From Ignelater luminosus (Eukaryota > Arthropoda > Insecta > Coleoptera > Elateridae), in the NCBI GenBank assembly GCA_011009095.1, contig VTPC01091310.1:118536-182535 (forward strand): 64,000 bases of DNA. Reading direction: 5' to 3'. The number at the start of each line of letters is the position of its first letter. The first letter of the stretch is position 1. Below the pieces are notes generated by a model. It made no database searches, was not told the DNA's origin, and saw only the letters and a program-made list of their open reading frames with translations. A program made the translations under genes and the position numbers. Positions 22,437-33,881 of the stretch are shown piece by piece.

Positions 22437-23642
22437 CGAGGACGGTTCAGTAAGTACCCGTGTTTGACGACAGAAGACGTTCCTGAGGGAAGTTGGTGTT
22501 ATCATCGTGTGCTGTCATCTATGAAACGACGGTATAACAAATTGCAGACTGATTGATAGGTTAGTTTGGATTTGACAGCCATTTGAGTAAGACGTGTTTC
22601 GTGATTTTAGCTAAGATGGAAAAAGAGCAGTATCGTTCGGTAATTCGCTTTCTGTTTTTGGATGGGAAAAAATGCGAGGAGATAAAAGCAAAGTTGGATG
22701 CTGTTTATGGGGACACTTCGCCATCTATGACCACAGTTAGATATTGGTTCAACGAATTTAAACGTGGGCGAACATCCGTTTTTGATGAGGAGCGACCAGG
22801 ACGCCCGGCAGACGTGGTTACCGAGGAAATCATTCAAAAAGTCCACCACATGATTCTCGCTGATCGACGAACGAAAGTGCGTGAAGTAGCAGAAACCGTA
22901 GGTGTGTCGACCGGAACGGCAATTAATATTTTACATGATAAGTTGGCGATGAAAAAATTGTCGGCGCGATGGGAGTTTTTGCGTCGAATAGTCACCGTTG
23001 ATAAAACCTGGATTCATCATTACACACCAGAAACTAAGCAACAATCAAAACAATGGATTTCTCCCGGTGAATCTGCTCCAAAGAAGGCGACGATGGTTCC
23101 ATCGGCCGGAAAGGTCATGGCGACGATTTTTTGGGATGCGAACGGCGTCATCCTCATGGATTTTTTAGAAAAAGAAAGAACGATCACTGGACAATACTAC
23201 AGTGAGTTATTAGACAGCTTCGACAAAAAATTGAAGGAAACACGGCCGCATTTGGCGAAAAAGAAGGTGGTGTTTCACCACGATAACGCACCAGCACATT
23301 CATCCGGAGTTGTCGCCGCCAAACTGCATGAATTGCGTTATGAATTGCTGCCGCAGCCCCCGTATTCACCCGATCTGGTTCCCTGCGACTTTTTCTTGTT
23401 TCCTAACATGAAGAAATGGCTCGCGGGAAAAAAATTTAGCTCAAACGAGGAAGTCATCGCCGAGATAGAGGCGTATTTTGGAGAGTTTGACAAATCCTAT
23501 TTTTTTGGAGGGGTTAAAAAAATGGCAGGAACGTTGGGAGAAGTGTATATTTCTAAAAGGAGACTATGTTGAAAAATAAAAAAAAATTTTGAAAAAAATT
23601 GTGTCTTTATTTCTAACACGGGTACTTATTGAACCGCCCTCG
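22437..23642 (+). mobile_element. Mariner transposon copy 1 (internally deleted)
   Basis: A 1.21-kb element has terminal repeats CGAGGACGGTTCAGTAAGTA and complement, with flanking TA. It is the same family as 48228-49519, in the opposite orientation and about 86 bases shorter. It is absent at the corresponding position downstream of the paralogous exon C1, so it inserted after the B/C block duplication or only in this copy. Confidence 0.92.
22616..23572 (+). pseudogene. Mariner transposase copy 1, in-frame deletion plus frameshift
   Basis: MEKEQYRSVIRFLFLDGKKC begins the HTH region. After KKLSARW a block of about 29 residues present in the other copy (VPRLLTVD to RNPK) is missing in frame. 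The first catalytic motif reads VDKTW instead of VDETW; the D is kept. FHHDNAPAHSS and YSPDLVPCDFF carry the other two aspartates, with 34 residues between them. An extra T in the run near 23500 shifts the last 20 or so codons. It is not expected to be active. A start at 22583 is possible but would add residues not typical of mariner. Confidence 0.9.
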
Positions 23643-23755
23643 TATATACGCGGTGTCCCACTTAATACAAGAAAGATAATGCCATCTTCACTCACACTGG
23701 AAGTTCTGGTGAGTGACTGGTGTACATGCAAGACACTTTAGTTACCAACAAGTTA

Positions 23756-24427
23756 CGAGGGTGGTCTGAAAAGTTTCCGACCTAACAAAGATACAAGACA
23801 TTTTATCTGAAAATTTTTTTTTATTTTTCAACATAGTCTCCTTGTAACTCTACACACTTCTCCCAGCGATGCTCCTATCTCTGTAACCCGTCCAAATAGT
23901 ACTCGGCATTTTTCTCTGCAAAATAATTGTTCACGAAGGTGATTGCCTCTTCATTTGCCGAAAATCTTTGTCCTCCGAGCGCAATTTTTAGATGAGGGAA
24001 CAAAAAGAAGTCGCTTGGGGCTAGATCTGGTGAGTAAGGCGGATGGTCAAGCAGTTCAAACCGTAATTCGTAGATTTTCGCTATGGCAACCGCTGAGGTG
24101 TGAGACGGTGCGTTGCCTTGGTGAAACAGGATTTTCTTTTTCTGCAAAGTGGCCGTTTTTTCGCAAGTTCTGCCTTCAGCTTGTCAAGTAATGATGCATA
24201 GTATGCTCCTGTAATGGTTTTTCCTTTTTGAAGATAATCGATTAAAATAACTCCATGACTATCCCAAAAAAACTCACATCAACGCACTCAAACGACTGTT
24301 ACATAAAAACTGCGCGTCCAAAATGGCTGAAACTTTGGTGAGCAACTGTCAACAGATGAACAACGAAATTCAGTAGCTTTTATTTACGAGTGCTGCCATC
24401 TTCACGTTGAGGTCGGAAACTTTTCGT
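23756..24427 (-). mobile_element. Truncated mariner with C-terminal transposase half
   Basis: The left end has CGAGGGTGGTCTGAAAAGTT. The right end keeps only the inner part of the repeat (GGTCGGAAACTTTTCG), having lost the outermost bases. Inside, on the minus strand, is the second half of an irritans-type transposase: FFWDSHGVILIDYLQKGKTI, then a frameshift near 24150, then KKKILFHQGNAPSHTSAV to YYLDGLQR. The catalytic HQDN motif reads HQGN, so the second aspartate is lost. The DNA-binding half is deleted. It lies directly after mariner copy 1. Confidence 0.85.
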
Positions 24428-24434
24428 AATAAAT

Positions 24435-24703
24435 ACATAAACAAAAATAAGTGAGTGGACCAAGTTTTAAGTCCACCCAGTATATCAATACTTACATTAT
24501 CTTTTAATTAATCTCTCTAATCTTAATGTATTGCACACGCTCCCAGATAAAACTGAAAAAACAATAATATAAAGCAGTAAGGGGTTTGTCTGATTGATTA
24601 AAAGTATAAACGAGTTAAATTATTACATTTACTGTACCTCGCTATTAATTTTCTACTCACAAATAAAGAAACCCTTAAAGCGCCAAATATTCAATAAAAC
24701 AAA
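24435..24703 (+). promoter_or_regulatory. Conserved upstream block of Gr exon B3
   Basis: This block matches the sequence before pseudo-exon C2 (about 36395-36656). Shared stretches include ATTATCTTTTAATTA and TTAAAAGTATAAACGAGTTA. It is a candidate promoter region of the alternative exon, or passive remains of the block duplication. Confidence 0.45.
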
Positions 24704-25603
24704 ATGATTTTATTTTCTACAATTAATAGTATAGCCGAATGTTTATCCACATTAAGCGCTTACGGTAGAATTATAGGGTTAACTCCATATAAACTGAAAA
24801 TCACTACCAATAATGTGATCGCAACGCCGGATACAGTATTAATTATAATAAGGATATTGGTTGCTGCTGTACCCAACTTTTTAATTCAACCCAAGAATAT
24901 ACAAGATATAGATGGACATGGTCCAATCTTAGCCTTTATACGATATATTTTCGACTATATCGAATTAATTACTTATTACTTATATGTTTTACTTGGATTC
25001 TGGCAAAGGCATAAAATTGTGTACGTCGTGAAAGAATTACTATATACAGACTATCAACTGCAACTCCTAAATATCAAAATAAACGATTTTAAAGATCAAC
25101 TTGCCGTCATCTCTTTTATCACTTTACAAGTAGCTAAAGTGACTGCTTTGTTTTTAATAGCAGCTATACACATGCAAGACCACTATTCGTATCTCTTAAG
25201 ATATACTATATTTGTAATACCGAGTACCAACGTACATTTACATTTTGCGATAATATTATTTATAATTCAAAGGAGGAGCAGAATTATAAACCAACATATA
25301 AATTCTTTAGAAAAGGGTAAATATCGGAATAATACCGAATTGTTACTGATATTGAAGAAATTTAAAGATATTCATGAGAATTTACTACAGACAATTCATG
25401 TTTTACTGGAAGCATGTCAAATACAAATTTTATTAAGATTGGTGTCCCTATATCTAGCAATGAATCACTCTTTGTTTTTCCTAATTAAGAGTTTAAGAAT
25501 GGAAAATGGAAAAAATTTTGTATGGGTGAGAACATATTACTTCATTTTCGATATATCAGAAATAATACTTTTGGTCATCGTTTGTAGTCCTACAGTAGAT
25601 GAG
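24704..25603 (+). CDS. Gustatory receptor, gene B alternative first exon B3
   Basis: This 300-codon Gr first exon begins MILFSTINSIAECLSTLSAY and has IGLTPYKL near residue 24. Six spans follow, with CQIQILLRLVSLYLAMNHSL before the sixth. It ends at GATGAG followed by GTAAGA, phase 0 after D-E. With the shared exons starting 3.7 kb downstream it gives about 374 residues. It is the closest intact exon to the shared set of gene B, since B4 in between is dead. The frame is intact. Confidence 0.87.
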
Positions 25604-26920
25604 GTAAGATAAAAACACATATTCAATTTTACACACTTGTTGAATAACCATGCATATCGTGTATCTCACAAAAGATGGAACACACTTTTCCCAGGAAAAT
25701 GTTTGCTAATAGGTGTAAATATAAATATTACATTAATAGTGAAGATTGCACACAATATAAAAATAAATGTTCTGATTTTGTTGATTTAGTTAAAATTTAG
25801 TTATTAATTATTGGGTCTGTTCAACCTTTAAGATTTTATCCGTTATAGATAAAGATAACTTATAATTGTATAATACCACAGTGATACAGGTAGGACACAA
25901 ATTACACTGTATTTTTGTAATCATCGAAGGACAAGTTGCTATATGAATGGAGCTGAGCTGGAATTTCTAGAGTAAAATATTTTGCATTGTTAAGATAAGC
26001 GAGGTAACTTTAATTTTACAAATTTTAAAAATAATACTTAAATGCTTGGGCACTCCGATGATTCACTCTCGTTCTGGCAATACAGTGTCATTGCGATTAA
26101 TTTCTTCCTACTAAGTAGTTTTGGGACTTGAAAAAATCCTGATTGAACCGTATACGGGTTTGGGCAGAATCTTCGTTCGAACCCCGCCATTTTCAATTCT
26201 GGAGAGCCCAACGATCCTTTAGATTCTTTTACAGTGTGTATAGGACATCTAAATGACTCAACAGGCTTTAAAACGACAAATCCAGTGAATCGTCGTCCCT
26301 ATTGTTCTCAAACCATGCACAATGTTCCCTTCGACTACCATAATCTGGAGGTATAAGTTCTTGCATAATCGTTATTTTGTAAAGATATAATTTCAGTAAG
26401 TTGTATTTTAATAATTTTCTGGCGAATACTTAAAGAGATATTCGTTTGAAGTTCTAGCAAATCGACTAACTACATTTTCAATGTAGATACTAAAGCGTAA
26501 TCTGGAACACTTCATCTTTGCAAGCTTAAATAAAATATGTCCAATTTCCCTAAACTACACCATTCCGGTAATAAAACAACGATGAACGTGTCTTGTTAAA
26601 CAGTATAGACCATTGTTTACAATGCTGCTGAAAATAAATTTCATTAATATTCTTGAATATTTACAGTATGTAAGTGTCTTACTATGACTACGCAGACACA
26701 GCACAAGAACAACTTTAGTCTTGAAAAAGACTTTTTCGTAAAATAAGCGCAATTAAAAAGGAAACACAAGATTAACTAAATGCAGGACATTGACATTTGC
26801 AATTGACAAATGACAGAAAACAAATACGTATTAGTTGTTGAAATGAATCAACAAGCCGGCACATTAAAATTAGATTCCATAGCCAACTGGACCCAGAAAC
26901 ATTTATAAACACTTTATATA
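25604..26920. other. Gene B intron, no gene recognised
   Basis: No RNA gene or transposon recognised. The first 100 bases resemble the 3' flanks of B2 and C1, consistent with tandem duplication of exon plus flank. Confidence 0.4.
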
Positions 26921-26924
26921 AACT

Positions 26925-27480
26925 TGCATACGTCGTGTAGGAATTGCTACATACAGACCATCAGCAGCTGTTCCTGGAAAACAAAACACACCGTTTTCAA
27001 GAGCCTGTTGTTATATCTTTCATCAGCTTGCAAATAATTAGAATTACTGTTATATTTATATTGGGAGCAATGTACATGCAAGATCACTATTTATATTTTA
27101 TAAAATACACAGTTATTATAATACCGGCTTCGAGCATGCACTTACATTGCGTGGTTATTTTGTTTATAATACGAAAAAGATATAGATTTCTAAACCAACA
27201 TATGAAGTCCACTGAAAAAAAATGCAAATCAAGAGAACAACGAATTGTACCTGACGTTTAAGAAATTACAGGATATCCAGCCTAGCTTGTTAAGTGCAAT
27301 TCGCGTATTGCTGAAAGCACTCTAAATACAAATTCTAATAAGACTTATTACTGTATATTTCACAGCAAATTATTCTTTGTTAGTTTTATTTAAAAGTCTA
27401 ATGTCAGAGAATAGCACAAGGTAGGTATGGTTGAAAACATGTTATTTATTTCATTTTTGACGTATTTGAAGTAAAAAAAG
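26925..27480 (+). pseudogene. Gustatory receptor first-exon relic B4
   Basis: The relic starts in the middle of the exon at a sequence matching the YVVKELL region of B3. TAG at 26938 replaces a lysine codon there. An open stretch from 26944 has the third and fourth spans (SFISLQIIRITVIF, MYMQDHYLY, IIRKRYRFLNQHMK). A frameshift follows near 27240, then a TAA in the segment that should read FQIQILIRL, and another TAG near 27422. The N-terminal part and the splice donor are gone. It joins LINE-like sequence near 27480. Confidence 0.85.
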
Positions 27481-27830
27481 TTTTATACAACAGACTCAGA
27501 ATTTTTAATAAACTGCCATCTGAACTAAAAAAAGTGAGGTCCTTGAAAATCTTCAGAAAGATGTTAAAGACGTTTTTTGAATCTTCCTTTTGATTGAGTT
27601 AGTTATCGATTACAAAAATTTTTATATTATATATTAAATTGTGTTGTTATAACTCCTTTAACAATTATATCATTTGTTATTTATTAATTTTAAACTTAAC
27701 TTACGTACATATGACTGACCGCGATTTACTTACTTATACATGAATTTTATTTACATATTTATTTTATTGATTGTTATATATTACGTATTTTGTTATTATT
27801 ATACTCCAACATTTTACTTAAAGTTGTAGT
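27475..27830 (+). mobile_element. Non-LTR retrotransposon 3' end relic
   Basis: KKVLYNRLRIFNKLPSELKK and VRSLKIFRKMLKTFF are encoded directly after the B4 relic. The pattern (YN, LP, L, F, LK) resembles the C-terminus of jockey/CR1-like reverse transcriptase proteins. An AT-rich 3' region follows. Only the tail is left. Confidence 0.5.
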
Positions 27831-27839
27831 TTCTTAAAT

Positions 27840-29290
27840 CGCATTTATCTGGAAAACAGCGTATGCAAGTTATAATACCACGTATTGCCATACTTGTTAG
27901 TTCATTACTCTTAGGTGCTCTTCGCTTTAGATGCTGATACAGTTTTGTTTAATTAAGTATTTTTACATCATTCTTTCTAACGAACACATGATGTCATTTT
28001 TCTTATAATTTTAATGTTAATGCACTAGGAATTGCAGAAAATTATTTTATTATTACAAAGAAAGTCATGTGATAAACACAAAGTTATAGATATGAGAATC
28101 ATGAATAATCAGCTGCTTCTGATATTATTACAGATCAAATAGGATTTTGTTGCTGCTAATAAACAGAAGATAATTATTGTTTGAATAACTTACAATAAAG
28201 TATATGTTAGTATCTTTTTCTCTTATAACTACTTGCATAGAACAAAACAACATTGTAAGCTGTCTAGACCACCATAACACAAGATCTAAATGGTAGTTGC
28301 AAGGTGAATACCGAGTGATTATAAATAAATGAACAAAGCCGGTTGACTCCCGACTTCTAGTCTGTGTAAAAGCAATGCATCATCGAATGAAACAATTCCT
28401 TCTTTAATACCTTTTAAAGCTTTTCCACGCAAAAATACAGAATTTCTAAGAAAACACAGTCTAGGTACAAACACAGTCTTCATAATTACTTAGAAGTCAC
28501 GTTGAAATATAGCCAAAGGTCTTAACTGAAATGCGCTTTTGGAAAATGTAAAGATTTTAACATTATTTTGTAAGATTTGTAAATTGTAAAATAAATAATT
28601 TTTATAAATAATTATTAGAGAATTTGCAATTTTATACCGTAACATGTGTAATGTACCGTCAAAACGTATATATCTACATAACCACTACTGTTTAATGTAG
28701 TACGTCACGGATAGCATAATTTGCAAAAACATCAAACGTACAAACGTAAGCGTGGGAAAACTCGAAATGACGTGTCTACAAAACGTAAAAACATTTGAAC
28801 CAATGTGGAATAAACAGTTTCATTTCTTGTTAAATTTTTGAGCATTTAATTATTATTTTAGTATAAGAACTTATCAAAAAAAAATGGACAACCCTCGTGA
28901 ATAGCATAGTATTTATATACGAACATCCCTTGTAGTGGGTAGGGTATGTTCCAGTATGTAGCTTTGTTGAGGTTAGAAGAAATAATTATCTTCAATGAAA
29001 ACATACTTTTTCATTTTTGCGAAAAGTTTTTTGCCGCGGATAAAGTTTGAATATGTCGCGGAAAATCGTTTTCTAATTTGTTTATCCGTATAGTTCTAAG
29101 TTTCACGTCTCACGGGAATTTTATCAAATTATCTACCACGTAACGAACATTCTCACGTCACGTTATGTTGTACGTTAGAAAAATCGCAAACTCCCTATTA
29201 TTTACATAGTATGCAATCTAACTGGTAACTTCTAATTAATACGCAAACTTCCATACTAACTAAATAGTAAGATTACTAGTAAAACACAAA
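27840..29290. other. Gene B intron before shared exons
   Basis: No gene recognised. The last 100 or so bases (from about 29210, including GCAAACTTCCATACTAAC) match the intron before exon 46995, another sign of B/C duplication. Confidence 0.45.
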
Positions 29291-29298
29291 TTTTTCAG

Positions 29299-29367
29299 GC
29301 AAATTCTACTGCGTTCTTTGAAACAGGTATCTGTTCATTCAAGCAAGACCGGGAGATAAATAAACAG
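29299..29367 (+). CDS. Gr gene B shared exon 2
   Basis: This 23-codon exon with acceptor TTTTTCAG and donor CAG/GTTATA is phase 0 on both sides. It encodes ANSTAFFETGICSFKQDREI plus NKQ, the loop after the sixth span. It is nearly the same as the gene C exon at 46995 and two codons longer than the gene A exon at 9190. Confidence 0.87.
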
Positions 29368-29430
29368 GTTATAATTTTGCGGCCAAAAAGTGTCTAACCT
29401 GTAATAATTTATACTCTTTTTTGTTTCTAG

Positions 29431-29520
29431 ATGCAATTGTTTTCTCTGCAGATGCTTCACGATAAATTATCGTTGACTGTTTGTGGATGTTTTAATTTGG
29501 AATACTCTCTTATAATAAAG
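29431..29520 (+). CDS. Gr gene B shared exon 3
   Basis: This 30-codon exon encodes MQLFSLQMLHDKLSLTVCGC and FNLEYSLIIK, with acceptor TTGTTTCTAG and donor AAG/GTAAGA, both phase 0. It is the conserved Gr stretch before TM7. The preceding intron is 63 bases. Confidence 0.9.
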
Positions 29521-29819
29521 GTAAGAAAAGAATTAACCATTTCCATATTAATTAATTGTACCGCATCTCCTACATTCAGTTTTTAATTTTCTCTTTACCA
29601 TTTACTTGGGCTTTCTTTTCGAATGCAGTTATCATTTTTCTCTATTGGGAAAATATGCAAAGAACACTTAGAGTTGTTAAAGTTCTTTCCAGAGACAGCC
29701 TGTATATGTTGTGCATTGACAAGAATTTATTCTCGTCTTCTGGTTATAACCAGATAAATGTAATGTTTGAAACTTGAGCAACTTTGGATATTATTATTAG
29801 TATGTCATTTTGAGATTAT

Positions 29820-30680
29820 CATCAATGAGCATGGTCGAAATTACGTGAGACGAGAACTATAAGGGCCAAATACATGGTAACATTTATTGACATCAAGATT
29901 CATGCAAGCATAAGGCAAACAACAAATGTACTTAGAATACATGAAGATGGTCATTTTGCTGAAGTTATTCACAGTGAAACCGCTAGCGCTGGTCTGATTT
30001 CAGCAAGAATAACAACCACTTCTATAGAAAGCAAACCTATTGTTCAGAAGAGCATAAATTTGAGAGTTTTATGGCGGACATAAATTTCGTACATTTAATG
30101 TTGCAGGCTTGATTTTCACTTTTTTGTACTTATGAGCCGTAGTTTTTACAATATGGAAATGTATAGATATTCTCGATACCAGTACGCTGTCACACTAATC
30201 TTCAGGCGCAAGACTAAAATCTCAATGCAGAGTACCTGCAAAGTATCAAGAAAATGTTTTTATATTCGACCTTAGTAGTTAGTCCCCAAATTTAAAAAAA
30301 AAGATGAAATACATTGGCGAGCAGAAAAGCAGGCCATACATATTACGGTGTTTAATAGCAACTTGGCAAAGCCCGAATACATACGCCAAGAATTGTGACT
30401 TTTTGCTGAGAAAATTACTGTTTTGGGCTAACCTTTCCTAAGCCCAGACTTACATAACTACTATCGAACATGTATGGGACGTGTTTGGAGGGCGGGTTGG
30501 GAATCGATCACCATTTCTTAACACACTGGAAGAACAGCAAACGACTCTTAGGAAAGAATGAGAGAATCTAACACAGGAATTTATATAAAACCTGATAAGG
30601 AGAACGAATAGAAGGATGCGAGCTGTTATAAATGCAAGAAGAAGCAGTACTCGCCTTATTAGATATCAAAGACTCGTTTG
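29820..30680 (+). mobile_element. Tc1-like transposon relic in gene B intron
   Basis: Degraded Tc1-type transposase pieces are readable in shifting frames: SAGLISARITTTSIESKPIV (near 29990), then a piece corresponding to the region of the third catalytic residue with EHVWDVFGGRVGNRS near 30460-30510. Tail pieces follow, including EELQTTLRKE- and TRRMRAVINARRS-like stretches up to about 30650. Stops and shifts are many. It lies in the last intron of gene B, which is why that intron is 1.3 kb while that of gene C is 322 bases. Confidence 0.75.
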
Positions 30681-30850
30681 TTATCGGTTCTTTATTGTTT
30701 ATCATTTTTCTTGCAATTTTATCGTTTTATTACTTTATTTGAAAATTATCCTAAACTATTATTATTTTTGTTTGTAATAAACAAATTAAATATTTGTATT
30801 AAATTAAATAATCAGAGAGCAAAGCAATACATTTTCCTATCAAATTTCAG

Positions 30851-30916
30851 ATTTTAGCAGCTGTAGTTACCAACTTAGTAGTTCTTCTGCAATTTTACGC
30901 AATACTTGAAGAATAG
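30851..30916 (+). CDS. Gr gene B shared terminal exon 4 (TM7)
   Basis: After acceptor CAAATTTCAG this exon encodes ILAAVVTNLVVLLQFYAILE plus E and stop TAG. It is TM7 with the C-terminal Gr signature in the form TNLVVLLQF. It completes receptors begun at 13253, 21156 and 24704. Confidence 0.9.
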   Translation: MLAAVVTNLVVLLQFYAILEE

Positions 30917-32160
30917 TAAGAAAACTCCTTGAAGTTCTAAGAGTAACATTCGCAGTATGAATATCCAATACGCCTTAAAAGCCTGAATACTTCAGATATG
31001 AAATAAATGTGTACCATCCTAAAGCCCCAAAGTACATAATAAACAACAATTGTAGTATATTCTTTATAATGTATTTATTTCAACGTTTTAAAGAAAATAT
31101 AACACACTTAGCATCTACTAATTTGCTTTATATTTTTCACCTCGTGCATATTTTTCGACATTTCTTCTGTACTTACATCTTAGAAAATCTTAAAACAAGA
31201 TTTTATTATAGATCCTGTATTGTAAAGGAGCTCTTGTTTAGCTTCCATAAAGCAAACCATTTACAAATTTGCAGTCCTGCATTTCATTAAAGATATCCAA
31301 CCTACTATAGTACGTTAAGTAGTAATAAAGCCGCAATTGAAATTCTGACGTGGAATGACCTCATTAGAGTCGGAATGTTTGACAAGTCGACTTCATTTAT
31401 TATTATTAATAATATGAACAATTACGTACAAACAACACATTCAATGTGTATATTTATCAAAAGTATATAGTATAAAGTATAATAGAGGACATGTCTTGCC
31501 CAGAAAGTGGAAACAATGTAGCCTAAACACTTTGCAACACACCGTCTTGTTTTTCATCTGAAGCCACTCCACAAGTCAACAAACATAAACGCAAATAAAA
31601 GTTTTCTAGGTGTGGAGGAATAATGGTAACCCTAAGAGTAGATTTCTTTTTTGTTATCATCTCAGTTTGGTTTAGAATGGGTTTCACCCACCTTTGATAA
31701 AGCTTCTTGCATACAAACTCTAGACTATCAATCAATTTACAAAAAACCACTTCTAGAAAATAATCAAAGGCCAAACATAAATACTGGTGTTTCAATAAAC
31801 TTTATCATGGTGTTGGAGTCAGGTCGTTTGGACATAAAGTTCGTTGGGCGCGAAGTTGTTAGGATGGAGCGCGGCGATCGCTTAGATAAAACACAGAAAA
31901 TTTCCTTTTTTAAAAGATCTAAGCTGAAGGTTACTACGTTGAATTCAGTATGATTATTAATATATGTTGATATCATTCGATTTTCTTGTATGTGGTACCC
32001 TAAACATAAAAGAAAATAAAATAAATATTTTAGGTCCAACTGACGCTTGAACGAATATGCTTCCAAATTACATTTTTTGGATATAAAAAGCAGAGTAAAA
32101 ATATGAATAAGAACAAATATCCGTTGGATTCAAAATTTGATAGAAATTCCAAATATACAA
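30917..32160. other. Gene B 3' flank and B-C spacer
   Basis: The first 300 or so bases match the 3' flank of gene C (47593-47900), so the duplicated block extends past the stop. AATAAA signals occur near 31000-31010. A 100-codon frame at 31651-31953 has no recognisable domain. Confidence 0.45.
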
Positions 32161-32162
32161 AA

Positions 32163-33014
32163 TACAGTGTGTAAAAAAAGTAAGGCACAAATTCCTTTAT
32201 GGCGTTATTTTTAATTTTTCGGAAGAATGCTCGAACACGTCGATTTTATTTATTTATCAGCAATATTTTAAGCAAAAAATCTTTGTTCCAAATGTCCAGA
32301 TGGCGTGAAAACGCCATTTTAAAAAAAAAATTTAAATACAACGGGCACTTGAGTAATAGCTCATTTTGAAGTTCTCACTGATACATATACATGTCCAAGT
32401 TTCAGGAAATTTCAACTCCCCAAAACAAAATGGCGACCTGTCAAAGTTATTGTTTTTGTTATTGTTATCCGTAGCAGGCCATGTTATTAAATAAATTAGG
32501 TGCTTTTTGTTGCGTTTGAGTTTCATGACCACAACCAAGCATTATCAGTATTTCGATTATTTCTGTTTCAGTTAGCTTCATCATGGAAAACGTCGATTAC
32601 TTTGAAAGTTTGCAGTTAATTATAATTTACCGTTCTAATGGCAAGTGAATGTAGAGTCATGCATCTTAGATTATCCTCGAATAGTAATAACATGGCCTGC
32701 TACGGCCGTGAACAATAACAAAAACCATAACTTTAACAGGTCGGCACTTTGTCTTGGAGAGTTGACATTTTCTGAAACTTGGACATTAAACGTATATCAT
32801 TGAGAGCTTCAAAATGAGCTATTACACAAGTACTCTTTACATTTACATTTTTTTAATAAAATGGTATCCTGACACCATCTTGAAATTTGGAACAAAAACA
32901 TTTGCTTAAAATATTGGTGATAAGTAAATAAAATCGACGTGTTCGAGCATTCTTCCGTAAAATTAAAAATAATGCCGTAAGTGAATTTGTGCCTTACTTT
33001 TTTTACACACTGTA
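32163..33014. repeat. Fold-back element of about 850 bp
   Basis: Termini TACAGTGTGTAAAAAAAGTA and complement, with a TA flank. The two arms of about 350 bases mirror each other, with shared blocks such as GAATGCTCGAACACGTCGAT and TAACATGGCCTGCTAC in opposite orientation. The right arm is diverged and the centre is single-copy. No transposase is encoded. Its terminal sequence resembles the MITE at 4861-5166. Confidence 0.8.
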
Positions 33015-33880
33015 TATAGGGTGCTGCTTTAAATAGGAAAGTGGATATCATTTTTAGTGAAACAGAAAGTGCTGGTGAACTGCGACTGCATTGTTTCCGG
33101 TAGAGTAAATATAATCTCTTAATTTATTTATTCTAATTTTATTAATGTACTACGCTTATTACTTATATCAACTAAGACTACAAGACATAAAATAACAATA
33201 TAACATTAGAGTTTGTTCCATTTTGTTGTATTAACCACCTCGTGGTTTATCTCTTTTCGAGTAAAATAATCGGGTTTCAGTTTATTTATTAAGTTTTATT
33301 TCCATCAAATAAAACGTCATCTCTTATCAAACTATATAAAACGTTTCATTATACTTATTGTTATAAAGTATTTAAAGAGTGGCTAAAAAAAGGCGTTTTG
33401 AAAAAGACAATAGTGAATGTTCATTATATGATTATAATATATTTAATAACAAAGAGCATAATGAAAAAAATGTTTGCTGTTTGACAGAAGAGGACGTTTT
33501 CATTCGAAAAGTTAATACACTGTAATTTGATGGAAATAATTTTTTAAACAAATCTATGTGTTATTTTTGAATTAGTAAAGGTTAATTGTTTAGCGGTTGC
33601 GGTATACAATTTGATGAACAAAATTTTTATAAGTAAACTTACGAAAGAAATGTTATGTAAATTCTTTGAACAATATAACATATCTGCCAAAGTTTTTTTT
33701 TGTTGAAGTTAATTAAATTACACCTAATGACATTACAACTGACTAATGTCAAAAAAAATGAAGTATAGTTCATCAGACATTTGAAAAATAAAAAGTCAAT
33801 AGAATTATCATTATTACAGAATATAAATTGAATGCACTTAATCATAGTGAACGTAAAGAACCCGGAGAGCAAGAGGATGT
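33015..33880. other. B-C spacer, no gene recognised
   Basis: AT-rich. The first 150 bases resemble about 37225-37320, so a short unnamed repeat occurs here twice in the window. No coding sequence is supported. Confidence 0.4.
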
Positions 33881-33881
33881 A

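Noticed and set aside
31651-31953. 100-codon open frame
   Set aside because: It has an overlapping open frame on the other strand, no domain and no codon pattern that supports a gene.
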